Source: Chloroflexota bacterium (GTDB lineage Bacteria > Chloroflexota > Anaerolineae > VGOG01). From it: a stretch of DNA of 37,266 nucleotides. The position numbers were made by a program, and so were the translations under genes. Position 1 is the first letter of the stretch. The number at the start of each line of letters is the position of its first letter. Positions 23,301 to 31,652 of the stretch are shown piece after piece. The stretch lies in contig VGOG01000010.1 of assembly GCA_016875995.1 (NCBI GenBank), positions 1-37,266 of the forward strand, given 5' to 3'. The notes under the pieces were generated by a model, which saw only the letters and a list, made by a program, of their open reading frames with translations, was not told where the DNA came from and made no database searches.

Positions 23301-24171
23301 CACCTTTAGCCAATGCTCTCCGGCAAAAATCGAGAAACGTGGGCTTCTCGACATCCACAAACACGCCTTCGATGATCTCCCCACCTAGCTCGATATCGGC
23401 TTCCTTGGGATCAATGCCGTGTTTTATGACCCCCTTGTCGTGGTAATACTGCATCTGGGCCAGGCCCGTGCGCTGCTTGTTCCAACGGCCATATAGAGTG
23501 GGACAAGGGGAGATGATTTCCACAAAGCTGAACCCCCTTTTGTGCAGCGCATCGAGGATAGACTTCTCCAGGCGCCGCACGTGGAGGGCCGTCCAGCGGG
23601 CCACGTACACTGCGCCGCTGGCCGCCGCCAGATACGGAAGGTTGAAAGGGTACTCGAAACAGCCGTAGGGCGAAGTGCTGGTCGTAGCTCCCACAGGCGT
23701 AGTGGGCCCCACCTGCCCCCCGGTCATGCCATAGTTGAAGTTGTTGACGCAAATGATCGTCATATCAACGTTGCGGCGAGCGGCGTGGATAAGGTGATTG
23801 CCGCCGATGGCGATCAGGTCGCCGTCGCCGCTGAAGACCACCACTTTGAGCTCCGGATTGGCCAGCTTCAGCCCCGTGGCGAAGGGAATCGCCCGCCCGT
23901 GGGTGGTGTGGAAGGAATCCAGCTTAACGTAGCCAGCCACCCGTCCCGTGCAGCCAATTCCCGATACCACTGCCACCTTGTCTAGATTCAGCCCTGACTT
24001 CTCCAGCGCCTTAATAAAACAGGTCAAAGCCACCCCGATGCCACAACCTGAGCACCAGATGTGAGGCAGCCGGTCCTCTCGCAACAAATAATCCATGGGG
24101 TGACTATCAGGTTTCGAGTTTTGGGTTTCGGGTTTCAGGTTCACTGCTTGCTTGTTGCCCTCTTTCGGCAT
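23287..24171 (-). CDS. korB: 2-oxoacid:ferredoxin oxidoreductase beta (TPP) subunit
   Basis: The protein has LPHIWCSGCGIGVALTCF near the N-terminus, GDGDLIAIGGNHLIHAARRN (TPP/Mg motif) and NNFNYGMTGGQVGPTTPVG, all standard for the KOR beta subunit, which holds thiamine diphosphate and an iron-sulfur cluster. Length (294) is normal except for an N-terminal extension of about 25 residues (NLKPETQNSKPDSH) encoded by GGTTTCG-type repeats. ATG 24171 has AAGGTG upstream and is preferred over GTG 24180; ATG at residue 26 (MDYLLRED) resembles the usual family start but has no ribosome binding site. Confidence 0.93.
   Translation of the reverse strand: MPKEGNKQAVNLKPETQNSKPDSHPMDYLLREDRLPHIWCSGCGIGVALTCFIKALEKSGLNLDKVAVVSGIGCTGRVAGYVKLDSFHTTHGRAIPFATGLKLANPELKVVVFSGDGDLIAIGGNHLIHAARRNVDMTIICVNNFNYGMTGGQVGPTTPVGATTSTSPYGCFEYPFNLPYLAAASGAVYVARWTALHVRRLEKSILDALHKRGFSFVEIISPCPTLYGRWNKQRTGLAQMQYYHDKGVIKHGIDPKEADIELGGEIIEGVFVDVEKPTFLDFCRRALAKGVSDQ
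24107..24143 (-). repeat. GGTTTCG short-repeat array in the korB 5' end
   Basis: AGGTTTCG, AGTTTTGG, GTTTCGG, GTTTCAGG units encode most of the korB N-terminal extension. Confidence 0.7.
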
Positions 24172-24187
24172 CTCATTCACCTTCTAA

Positions 24188-24220
24188 CACTGATCACCGA
24201 TCACTGATCACTGATCGCTG
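24188..24220 (-). repeat. CACTGAT repeat at the korA 3' end
   Basis: CACTGATCACCGATCACTGATCACTGATCG units overlap the korA stop (24201-24203) and write its tail ISDQ. Confidence 0.8.
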
Positions 24221-25361
24221 CCCTTCTAATCGCTTCCAGCACTTTCTGCGGATCGTGGATGTCGCCGCCGGCGTGGCGGACGAGAATCACCTCGGCCTGT
24301 CCAGCGGCGCAGCGCTCCACTTCCAGGGCGATCTGGCCAAAGTTTATCTCTGGCACGACGAAAGCTTTCACCCTCCCGGCCAGTTGTCTGATCCGCTCCT
24401 CAGGAAAGGGCCAGACGGTTATCAACCGCAAAGTGCCCACTCTTATGCCCTCCCTGCGAGCCAACTCCACAGGCCAGAGGGCGGTGCGAGCGGAGATGCC
24501 GTAGGAGCAAACCACCACTTCAACGTCCTCTAAGCCCTCCTCTTCGAGCTGGATTATATCACCCTTGTTCTTTCTGATCTTCTCGACCAGGCGGGTGATC
24601 AATCTCTCCTGGGTTTCGGCATCCATGCCAGGGTAGCCATACTCGTCGTGGGTAAGTCCCGTGATGTGAAAGCGGTAGCCTTCGCCAGCGTTGGCCATAG
24701 GCGGCACGAGATCGTCGTCGGCCTTGTAGGGTAGATATTCACTGGGAGGGACAGTGGGCTTACGGCGCGGAAAGGCTTCGACCCTTTCTGGCGGGGGGAT
24801 GACCACTTTCTCCGTCATGTGGCCCACTTCGGCGTCGGTCATGACCAGCACCGGGGTGCGGTATTTCTCGGACAGATTGAAGGCGTGGATGGTCAGGTCG
24901 AAAAGCTCTTGAGGGGAGCTGGGAGCCAGGGCGATGATCTCGTAGTCGCCGTGCGAGCCCCAGCGAGCCTGCATCATGTCGCCCTGCCCCACCAGAGTGG
25001 GCAACCCCGTGGAGGGGCCGCCCCGCTGCACGTTAACCAGCACGCAAGGGGTCTCGGTCATGATACCCAGGCCCAGGTTCTCCATCATCAAGCTGAAGCC
25101 GGGGCCCGAGGTGGCGGTCATGGCCTTGACCCCGCCCCACGAAGCTCCCAGCACGGCAATCATGGAGGCCAATTCATCCTCCATCTGGATATAGGTCCCG
25201 CCTACCTGGAGCATTCGCTCAGCCATGCGTTCGGCCACCTCGGTAGCTGGGGTGATGGGGTAGCCAGCGAAGAAACGGCAACCGGCGGAGATGGCCCCCT
25301 CGGCGCAGGCAACATCGCCCATCATGAAGAACTCGCCAGTCAAAATCCCCTCTTCGTTCAC
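24201..25361 (-). CDS. korA: 2-oxoacid:ferredoxin oxidoreductase alpha subunit
   Basis: The 386-residue protein shows AGCRFFAGYPITPATEVAE (about 26-44), QMEDELASMIAVLGASWGG (about 59-77), TATSGPGFSLM and QRGGPSTGLPT, the alpha-subunit substrate/TPP-binding motifs, followed by the C-terminal domain II. The GTG start at 25361 has GGGAGGGGAG upstream and overlaps the korD stop by 4 bases. With beta, gamma and ferredoxin-like delta subunits adjacent, and sucCD upstream, 2-oxoglutarate is the likely substrate. Confidence 0.94.
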   Translation of the reverse strand: MNEEGILTGEFFMMGDVACAEGAISAGCRFFAGYPITPATEVAERMAERMLQVGGTYIQMEDELASMIAVLGASWGGVKAMTATSGPGFSLMMENLGLGIMTETPCVLVNVQRGGPSTGLPTLVGQGDMMQARWGSHGDYEIIALAPSSPQELFDLTIHAFNLSEKYRTPVLVMTDAEVGHMTEKVVIPPPERVEAFPRRKPTVPPSEYLPYKADDDLVPPMANAGEGYRFHITGLTHDEYGYPGMDAETQERLITRLVEKIRKNKGDIIQLEEEGLEDVEVVVCSYGISARTALWPVELARREGIRVGTLRLITVWPFPEERIRQLAGRVKAFVVPEINFGQIALEVERCAAGQAEVILVRHAGGDIHDPQKVLEAIRRAAISDQ

Positions 25362-25624
25362 GGTGTCTCCCCTCCCCCATTCAGGTAAATAGCGAACTCA
25401 GGGCAGAGCATCTCGCAGAGGCCGCAGTTGACACAGGCCTCCGCGTCTTTGACACGAGGTGGATGGTAGCCCCTGGTATTGAACTCATCAGATTCCTCCA
25501 GCACATCGCGGGGACAGTATTCCACGCAGAAACGGCACTCTTTGCACCGTTCCCTCAAGATGTGGATGCGACCACGTGGGATCTCTACCTGCTCGATATC
25601 CAGCGGCTTTCGCCAATACTTCAC
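25358..25624 (-). CDS. korD: 2-oxoacid:ferredoxin oxidoreductase delta (ferredoxin) subunit
   Basis: This 88-residue protein has two 4Fe-4S motifs: CKECRFCVEYCP (about 27-38) and CVNCGLCEMLCP (about 64-75), with the GYHPPRV spacer seen in KorD-type subunits. It passes electrons from the alpha/beta core to soluble ferredoxin. GGGAGG precedes the ATG. It is the first gene after a strong promoter and overlaps korA by 4 bases. Confidence 0.94.
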   Translation of the reverse strand: MKYWRKPLDIEQVEIPRGRIHILRERCKECRFCVEYCPRDVLEESDEFNTRGYHPPRVKDAEACVNCGLCEMLCPEFAIYLNGGGETP

Positions 25625-25640
25625 TTCATCCTCCCAACAA

Positions 25641-25723
25641 CTGAGCGAACAAAGCGGGGGAAATCCGATCCTTCGCTAACGCTCAGGACATGGTTCATCC
25701 CCCGCCAAACTCGCCGTTTGTTC
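25641..25723 (-). promoter_or_regulatory. Structured leader upstream of korD with competing hairpins
   Basis: One fold pairs 25717-25723 with 25647-25653 (7 bp) and 25698-25705 with 25654-25661 (8 bp). A second pairs 25680-25686 with 25641-25647 (CTGAGCG/CGCTCAG). The two share or cross bases, so they may exclude one another. Confidence 0.4.
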
Positions 25724-25740
25724 CATCAAAAAGCTGAGGA

Positions 25741-25769
25741 AGTATACCAGCCTCCTATGATTTTGTCAA
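25741..25769 (-). promoter_or_regulatory. Near-consensus sigma-70 promoter for the kor-hdr operon
   Basis: On the minus strand, TTGACA (25769-25764) and TATACT (25746-25741) are separated by exactly 17 bases. Transcription would start near 25734, about 110 bases before the korD start. Confidence 0.8.
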
Positions 25770-25775
25770 GAAGCC

Positions 25776-25834
25776 AGAGGGACCAGGAAATGAGGGGATG
25801 CCTAATTCCCTGATCCCTAGTCCCTGATCCCTAT
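25776..25834 (-). repeat. Palindromic short-repeat element at the sucD 3' end
   Basis: GGGACCAGGAAATGAGG left arm, loop GGATG (25796-25800), inverted CCTAATTCCCTGATCCCTAG right arm. It holds the sucD stop codon (25817-25819) and encodes its tail GIRD. Confidence 0.85.
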
Positions 25835-26683
25835 AAGTCCAGGTATTTCGCCAGGGTAGCGGGCTACTTTCACGCCGGCCGCCTCCAGAGCCACGATCTT
25901 CTCTGCTGCCGTGCCCGTGCCGCCCTGGATGATGGCCCCGGCATGGCCCATGCGTTTGCCCGGCGGGGCGGTTCTTCCCGCGACGAAGGCCACCACAGGC
26001 TTGGTCATTTCGCTGGCGATGAAATCGGCCGCCCGCTCCTCGTCGGTGCCCCCGATCTCGCCGATGAGCACCACGCTGTCGGTAGCCGGGTCTTCTGCGA
26101 ATAGCGCCAGTATGTCAATGAAATCGGAGCCCAGAATGGGATCGCCGCCGATGCCCACGCAGGTGGACTGGCCCAGGCCGTGCGCGGTCAGGCCATAGAC
26201 CACTTCGTAGGTCAAGGTGCCGCTACGCGACACCACCCCCACCGGCCCCGGCTGGTGAATGTGGCCAGGCATGATGCCCACCTTAGCCTGGCCGGTGGTG
26301 ATCACGCCGGGGCAGTTGGGACCAATCAACCGCACTCCCTTTTGATCCAGGTACGCCTTCACCTTGATCATGTCCAGCGCCGGTATCCCCTCGGTGATGC
26401 AGACGATGAGCAGGATGCCTGCATCGGCGGCCTCGTAGATGGCGTCCGGGGCGAAGCGGGCCGGCACGTAGACGATGGACGTATTGGCACCGGTGGTCTC
26501 AATAGCTTCCTTGACCGTGTTGAAGACCGGTACGCCAACCACTTCCATGCCACCTTTGCCCGGCGTCACTCCTGCCACCACCCTGGTGCCATAGTCCAGC
26601 ATCTGGCGGGTGTGGAATTCCCCCTCGCGGCCGGTGATGCCCTGGACCACAAGGCGGGTATTCCTATCAACTAGAATGCTCAT
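25817..26683 (-). CDS. sucD: Succinyl-CoA ligase alpha subunit
   Basis: The 288-residue protein begins [21 protein letters not shown] (CoA-binding domain), has GVTPGKGG, the IGPNCPGVI block, and the phospho-His motif [17 protein letters not shown] (about 246-262). It forms succinyl-CoA synthetase with SucC, exchanging succinyl-CoA/ADP for succinate/ATP. GAGGAGG precedes the ATG. The pathway link with the downstream KOR genes is direct, since KOR makes or consumes succinyl-CoA. The last residues (LIGIRD) are written by the flanking repeat. Confidence 0.96.
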   Translation of the reverse strand: MSILVDRNTRLVVQGITGREGEFHTRQMLDYGTRVVAGVTPGKGGMEVVGVPVFNTVKEAIETTGANTSIVYVPARFAPDAIYEAADAGILLIVCITEGIPALDMIKVKAYLDQKGVRLIGPNCPGVITTGQAKVGIMPGHIHQPGPVGVVSRSGTLTYEVVYGLTAHGLGQSTCVGIGGDPILGSDFIDILALFAEDPATDSVVLIGEIGGTDEERAADFIASEMTKPVVAFVAGRTAPPGKRMGHAGAIIQGGTGTAAEKIVALEAAGVKVARYPGEIPGLIGIRD

Positions 26684-26713
26684 AAAGAAGCCTCCTCAAA
26701 GACTTCCGAAGTC

Positions 26714-27139
26714 TTATTTCCTCGCCACCTCGCGGCGGATCCCGGCCGCCGCCTCCTTGATGGGCATAGTCCTTCTCACCTCCGGTGGTCGGGCCAAACG
26801 GAGCCCGTCGCCATACCACCGAGGGATGATGTGTATGTGAATGTGGAAGATCTCCTGGCCCCCTGCGCGTTCGTTGCTCTGGACCAGGTTCATGCCGGCG
26901 GGCTGTAGTGCCCTCTTGATCGCCTGGGCCACTCGCACCGTCGCCCTCATCACCGCTGCCGCCGTCTGCTCATCCAAATCGTAGATGTTACGCACGTGCC
27001 GCTTGGGGATGACCAGGGTGTGGCCCGGATTGGCCGGGTTGATGTCCATGAAGGCCAGCGTCTCCTCGTCCTCGAAAACCACCTCGGCCGGAGCTCGGCC
27101 CTCAATGATGGCACAGAATATACAATCCATCTCACCCAT
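26714..27139 (-). CDS. HIT-family nucleotide-binding hydrolase
   Basis: The 141-residue protein has CIFCAIIEGRAPAEVVFEDE at the start, NPGHTLVIPKRHV (about 37-49), and the histidine triad FHIHIHIIPRWYGDG (about 96-110), typical of Hint/GalT-related HIT hydrolases acting on adenosine phosphoramidates or dinucleotide polyphosphates. It lies between sucC and sucD, an unusual place; spacing is 35 and 30 bases, so it is probably co-transcribed. Start ATG 27139 or ATG 27130 is equally possible. Confidence 0.93.
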   Translation of the reverse strand: MGEMDCIFCAIIEGRAPAEVVFEDEETLAFMDINPANPGHTLVIPKRHVRNIYDLDEQTAAAVMRATVRVAQAIKRALQPAGMNLVQSNERAGGQEIFHIHIHIIPRWYGDGLRLARPPEVRRTMPIKEAAAGIRREVARK

Positions 27140-27140
27140 C

Positions 27141-27172
27141 CTTTGGATTTTGAGCTTTGAGCTTTGGATTTA
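27141..27172 (-). repeat. TTTGGAT/TTTGAGC heptamer array
   Basis: TTTGGAT, TTTGAGC, TTTGAGC, TTTGGAT units fill the gap between sucC and the HIT gene. Confidence 0.8.
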
Positions 27173-27174
27173 AC

Positions 27175-28323
27175 TTATGTCCGCCCACCGCAGGCGGAGG
27201 CAGCGGCTACCGCTTTCTGCGCCGCTTCCTCCAAAGTAACAGCAGTGATCATTTTCGCTTCAGCCAGCAGGCGGCGCCCCTCTTGCTCGTTGGTGCCCAC
27301 CAGGCGGGCGATCATGGGCACGTCGGTCTCGACCCCTTCCAGCGCGGCCAGGATGCCCCGTGCCACCTCATCGCACCTGGTAATGCCCCCGAAGATGTTG
27401 AAGAGCACAGCTTTGACGTTCTTGTCCGAAAGGATGAGGCGCAAGGCAGCCGCCACGGTATCAGCTTTGGCCCCACCGCCGATGTCCAGGAAGTTGGCCG
27501 GCGCGCCGCCGTAGAGCTTGGTGAGGTCCATGGTGGCCATCGCCAGCCCCGCCCCGTTGACCATGCAGCCGATGGTCCCATCGAGCTGGACGTAGCTAAT
27601 GTCATAGCTTCGCGCCTCGCGCTCCGCTGGCGTATCCTCGTGCAGGTCGCGCATCCCGGCCAGGTCTGGATGGCGGAAAAGGGCGTTGTCGTCCAACAGC
27701 ACCTTGGCATCCACCGCCAGCAAAGCCCCGTCGCCTGTGACCACCAGAGGATTGATCTCCGCCAGGGAGGCATCGCATTCCACAAAAGCGGTGTACAGCC
27801 CCCTGGCTACCTTGACAAAGCCTGGCATCAAATCGTATTCCAGGCCGATTCCGTAGGCCATCTCACGCACCTGATAATCCCGCAGGCCCAGGAAGGGATC
27901 CACAGGGACCTTGATGATCCTCTCCGGAGTCCGGCGGGCCACCTCCTCGATCTCGATGCCCCCTTCGGATGAAGCCATCATCACCGGCCGCCTGGCCGCA
28001 CGGTCAACGACCACCCCCAGGTAAATCTCGCTGGCGATGTCGGCCGCTTCCTCGACCAGGACACTTCTGACGGGCAGCCCCCTTACGTCCATGCCAAGGA
28101 TCTGAGCAGCGATGGCCCCCCCTTCTTCGGGCGTCTCGGCCAACTTGATGCCCCCTGCCTTCCCCCGGCCACCCACCAGGACCTGGGCCTTCACCACGAC
28201 TGGTTTGCCCAGTCGCGCGGCGATCTCTCGTGCCTCCTGGGGAGTGGTGGCCACTCCGCCCTCTGGAACAGGCACGCCGTACCGGGCAAAGATGCGCTTA
28301 GACTGATGCTCCTGGAGTTTCAA
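27175..28323 (-). CDS. sucC: Succinyl-CoA ligase beta subunit
   Basis: The 382-residue protein shows [19 protein letters not shown] (ATP-grasp start), [48 protein letters not shown] and [19 protein letters not shown] place the start at TTG 28323, because GAGGAGGA (28335-28328) lies 4 bases upstream and the family begins MKLQEHQ; a longer frame from 28353 would add ten atypical residues. It forms the nucleotide- and succinate-binding half of succinyl-CoA synthetase with SucD. Confidence 0.96.
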   Translation of the reverse strand: MKLQEHQSKRIFARYGVPVPEGGVATTPQEAREIAARLGKPVVVKAQVLVGGRGKAGGIKLAETPEEGGAIAAQILGMDVRGLPVRSVLVEEAADIASEIYLGVVVDRAARRPVMMASSEGGIEIEEVARRTPERIIKVPVDPFLGLRDYQVREMAYGIGLEYDLMPGFVKVARGLYTAFVECDASLAEINPLVVTGDGALLAVDAKVLLDDNALFRHPDLAGMRDLHEDTPAEREARSYDISYVQLDGTIGCMVNGAGLAMATMDLTKLYGGAPANFLDIGGGAKADTVAAALRLILSDKNVKAVLFNIFGGITRCDEVARGILAALEGVETDVPMIARLVGTNEQEGRRLLAEAKMITAVTLEEAAQKAVAAASACGGRT

Positions 28324-28366
28324 TTGGTCCTCCTCAAAACAAAGCCCCGCCATCGGCAGGACCGAG

Positions 28367-28372
28367 ATTGTA
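28367..28372 (-). promoter_or_regulatory. Possible extended -10 promoter upstream of sucC
   Basis: TGG-TACAAT on the minus strand is an extended -10 match; the -35 region is weak. It lies about 44 bases before the TTG start. Confidence 0.4.
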
Positions 28373-28397
28373 CCACACTCGTCAGATTCTTCAGGTT

Positions 28398-31300
28398 CTA
28401 TCTGGCCGGTTGCAGCAATTTCACCCGATTGTGGCCGCTATCGAGCACGTACACCTGGCCAGCCTCATTTACCGCCAGCCAGCAAGGACAGAGAAACCCG
28501 GCCCGAGGGCCACCAAACTTGTCCAGAAAACGCCCCTCACTCGTGAAGCGGTGGATCCACCCCGTGCCAGAATCCAACACCAGAACATAGCCCCTCTCGT
28601 CCCAGGCCACGGCCGAAGGCTCGACGAACCGCTCGTCCCCGCCCTGCCAGGAGGCAATGAAACGACCAGCAGCGTCGAAGACCTGCACGCGGCAGTTGCC
28701 GCTATCGGCCACGTACACGTTGCCCTGGTCGTCTACAGCGATGTCTCGAGGATCATCGAACTGCCCTGGAGCATCCCCCTGGCTTCCCCAGGCCAAACCT
28801 GCGGCCGGAACTTGCGTCTCCGTACCAGGAGCCAAAACCAACTCCCTTTTGGGTAGGAAAACCTCGGTTGGCACCAACTCCCTCTGGCCGTCTGGCCTGG
28901 TCCAATAAAGCTCCAACAGCCGCCAGCCTGAAAGGTAGCGATAGCGAAGCTCCAGTTTGTGCACGCCAGCCACCAGGTCGGCCTCCGACCGATACCATCT
29001 CTCCACCACCGGCTGATCGTCGTGGAGAACCAATTGGTCGCCGATGGAGAGCCAGACCTCGCCATTAGCAAAGGTCTCGAAGGTATAGCGGCCCGACTCC
29101 GGTACGTGAATCCAGCCTTCCCAGCGGACGGAAAAGGGTGATGCCTGGGGCTGGTGAAACCAGCGGAAGGAAATGAGAGGATCAACACGCCGCAAGGCCG
29201 CCTCGCCGGCCCAATCGGCGTTCGAATAGTAGCTCCCCAGCAAGCCGTTGGCCTCCGACCTGGGTGTCAGCACGTAGCGGGGAACCATCCCCTCCCCCCG
29301 GCCTGGGGGACGCCAATAGAGGGCGATCTCATCTCCGCTGCTGGCAGCGATGCCCATCACCGTGATGGCGTGAGGGCCAGCGGCCAGGGTCACCTCTGAC
29401 GCCTGGCGTCCGCCGGGATTCTCCACCAGCAGCGAGCCGTCAATGAACAGGCGCGAGGGTTGGGTCGAGTCCAATCCCATCAAGTAACTACCCTGGGAGG
29501 GAAGATGTATGGTACCCTGCCATCGGACACTGTAGGGCAGGGACAAAGGTGGCTCGGTCTCCCAATCGAAGCTGATCTGAGAATCTTTTCTTTCCAGGAT
29601 GAACTCCTCTGCTCCCTTGCTCCCCTGCTCCTGTTCCTTCGCTCCGCTCAGGACTTCGGCTCCCTTGTAGCAGCGGGCCACCAACCCCTGCTTGCTGGCC
29701 ACTTCCTGCTGCCCAACCAGATAGGCAGCGAACAACATTCTCCCTTTCGCATCCTCGAAATTGCGCAACACCCCAGCGGGGTAATAACCCTCGATGAAGG
29801 ACAGGGTCTGGAGATGGCTGCCCATCAGGACAAAGGCCACGTCCCGGTCAACCTCCTGCCGGACGGGCACAACGTCGGCCACGTTGGCCACGTCTATCCC
29901 TTCCACACCGTGAGCGATGAAGCGGATGGTGCCGTGCTTGACGTAGGTGTGGGGCGTCCCGAAGAAATAGATCAGGTGGTCCTGGCCCAGCTCACGGATG
30001 TACCTGGCCATGGTGGTAATGTCCAGCCAGGGCCACCACTGGGCGTAGCGGACGAAGTAGGCATCTATGTTCACGTAGGCTACGATGCCCAGGACCAGGG
30101 CCAGGGGCAGAGCCGTATAGAGAGCCTTTCGCAAGTTTGCTGCTTTAGCCAACTCCCCTCGGAACTGCTCGACGGCGATGGCAGCAAAGGCGAAGGGCGC
30201 TGGGCTCAAAGCAATGATGCGATGAGCTTGAGGGGGATCTATGGATAACAAGCTTCCCTGCAGGATCAGGCCAAACCAGCAGAGGAGGAGAGCGTATCTC
30301 GCGTCCCTCCAGCGATAGACGCTGTAGGCGAACCCCAGCACGTAGAGCGCCGCGGTGAAGAAGTCCAAGACCGGCTCCTGGGTGAAGCCGTAGAAGCCAC
30401 TGGCATCGCTGTAGTAGTTAAACACCAGCAGAGCCCGCTCCGTCTGTATCCGCATCACGTCCAGCACATCCGTGGTGCCATAAGCAGCGAGCAGGCGGTC
30501 CATGTTGTTGAAAATGAAGCGGTCGTTCATCCGCTTTACCAAAAAGCCCTCCCAGCCGTAGCGGGAATAGAACAGTCCCAAGGGGGCCAAGGTGAGGAGA
30601 GCCGCGATCAGAAAAACCAGGATGTTACGCCACTGATGGCGCAGAAAGCCCCGCCCGAAGATGATCAGGTATAGGAACAACAGGACGATCAGGGGCGGTA
30701 GGAGATGCGACTTGTTGCCGAAATAGAAAGCGAGCCCCAGGCTCATCCCCGACAGGCAATAGTCCAGGGGGCGCCAAGACTCCAGGCCCCGATACAGAAA
30801 GTAGATGATCAGCGTCGTGAACAAAGGGACCTCGATGTCGTTCATGGCCAGGCGGCTGAAATGGATGTGCCAGTGGGAGACCGCCAGCAGGAAAGCAGCT
30901 ACGGTAGCTGACCATCTACCGAACATCTGCCTGATCAACAGATACAAGGCCAGCACGGTCAGCGCGCCTGCTATGGCCGAGAGCATGCGCACCCCCGTGA
31001 CGTTCATGCCGAAAATTTTCATCGTAGTGGCTTGCAGGTAAGAGAACAGGCTGGGGTGCTCGTCCCAACCTGTGCCAAAAGGTGGGACTCGTCGGCCCTC
31101 CAAAATGCCCACGGCATCCATCGCCCATTCGCCTTCGTCGCCGTGGAAACCGCCGGGGATGGAATCCAGGTCATAGGCTCGCAGGACAAATCCCAGCACA
31201 ACGATCAGCACCACCAGGCCCACTTCGACCCAGTGGGACTTTAACCCGCGCCAGTAGGTGCCTGGTGGCGTGCCGTAGGGCCAGCAAGCAGCCACCAAGA

Positions 31301-31652
31301 GGGCCATGCTAACCAGCCAGCCGATGACCTGCCCTGGATAAGCCATGTCCCTTCGCTGGAGCGTCAGGACAAAAAACAAGGCCACCAGGGAGGACAGAAA
31401 CAAGACCACCCTGCGTGGTGTGAAATTGGAACGCTCACTGATGGACGCCGCTGTAGCGAGGTCGCCCTCCGCTTGGGGTGAACCCGACCAGCGCCCCTCC
31501 AGAAAAGCATAGACCCAGACCACCGCGATGGCCACGCCGTAGAGGAGCAACGCCTGTCGGTAATGGGTTCTATCCTCGGCGAAGAAATGCTGAGCAACGA
31601 AGGCAAGCATCAACGCAACTGTGTACAAAGCGAAAGCTATCTTGTCTCTCAC
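28398..31652 (-). CDS. GT39-like membrane glycosyltransferase with two PA14 domains and three NHL repeats
   Basis: The 1084-residue protein has about 12 membrane spans (1 to about 540). The early loop [20 protein letters not shown] holds the acidic residues expected of GT-C enzymes of the ArnT/PMT (GT39) type, which use polyprenyl-phosphate sugars. Then come two PA14-like domains, about 653-790 (ending [11 protein letters not shown]) and 803-945 (ending [11 protein letters not shown]), and three NHL repeats ([19 protein letters not shown] type, about 970-1084), only half a propeller. The soluble part should face outside. GTG start overlaps the upstream gene stop by 4 bases. It is a paralogue of the next gene. 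A TGCTCCCC octamer array interrupts the first PA14 domain. Confidence 0.85.
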   Translation of the reverse strand: MRDKIAFALYTVALMLAFVAQHFFAEDRTHYRQALLLYGVAIAVVWVYAFLEGRWSGSPQAEGDLATAASISERSNFTPRRVVLFLSSLVALFFVLTLQRRDMAYPGQVIGWLVSMALLVAACWPYGTPPGTYWRGLKSHWVEVGLVVLIVVLGFVLRAYDLDSIPGGFHGDEGEWAMDAVGILEGRRVPPFGTGWDEHPSLFSYLQATTMKIFGMNVTGVRMLSAIAGALTVLALYLLIRQMFGRWSATVAAFLLAVSHWHIHFSRLAMNDIEVPLFTTLIIYFLYRGLESWRPLDYCLSGMSLGLAFYFGNKSHLLPPLIVLLFLYLIIFGRGFLRHQWRNILVFLIAALLTLAPLGLFYSRYGWEGFLVKRMNDRFIFNNMDRLLAAYGTTDVLDVMRIQTERALLVFNYYSDASGFYGFTQEPVLDFFTAALYVLGFAYSVYRWRDARYALLLCWFGLILQGSLLSIDPPQAHRIIALSPAPFAFAAIAVEQFRGELAKAANLRKALYTALPLALVLGIVAYVNIDAYFVRYAQWWPWLDITTMARYIRELGQDHLIYFFGTPHTYVKHGTIRFIAHGVEGIDVANVADVVPVRQEVDRDVAFVLMGSHLQTLSFIEGYYPAGVLRNFEDAKGRMLFAAYLVGQQEVASKQGLVARCYKGAEVLSGAKEQEQGSKGAEEFILERKDSQISFDWETEPPLSLPYSVRWQGTIHLPSQGSYLMGLDSTQPSRLFIDGSLLVENPGGRQASEVTLAAGPHAITVMGIAASSGDEIALYWRPPGRGEGMVPRYVLTPRSEANGLLGSYYSNADWAGEAALRRVDPLISFRWFHQPQASPFSVRWEGWIHVPESGRYTFETFANGEVWLSIGDQLVLHDDQPVVERWYRSEADLVAGVHKLELRYRYLSGWRLLELYWTRPDGQRELVPTEVFLPKRELVLAPGTETQVPAAGLAWGSQGDAPGQFDDPRDIAVDDQGNVYVADSGNCRVQVFDAAGRFIASWQGGDERFVEPSAVAWDERGYVLVLDSGTGWIHRFTSEGRFLDKFGGPRAGFLCPCWLAVNEAGQVYVLDSGHNRVKLLQPAR
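29604..29640 (-). repeat. TGCTCCCC octamer array in the first PA14 domain
   Basis: CTGCTCCC, TTGCTCCC, CTGCTCCT units encode [12 protein letters not shown]. The same site in the paralogue at 33281 carries the same repeat type. Confidence 0.8.
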
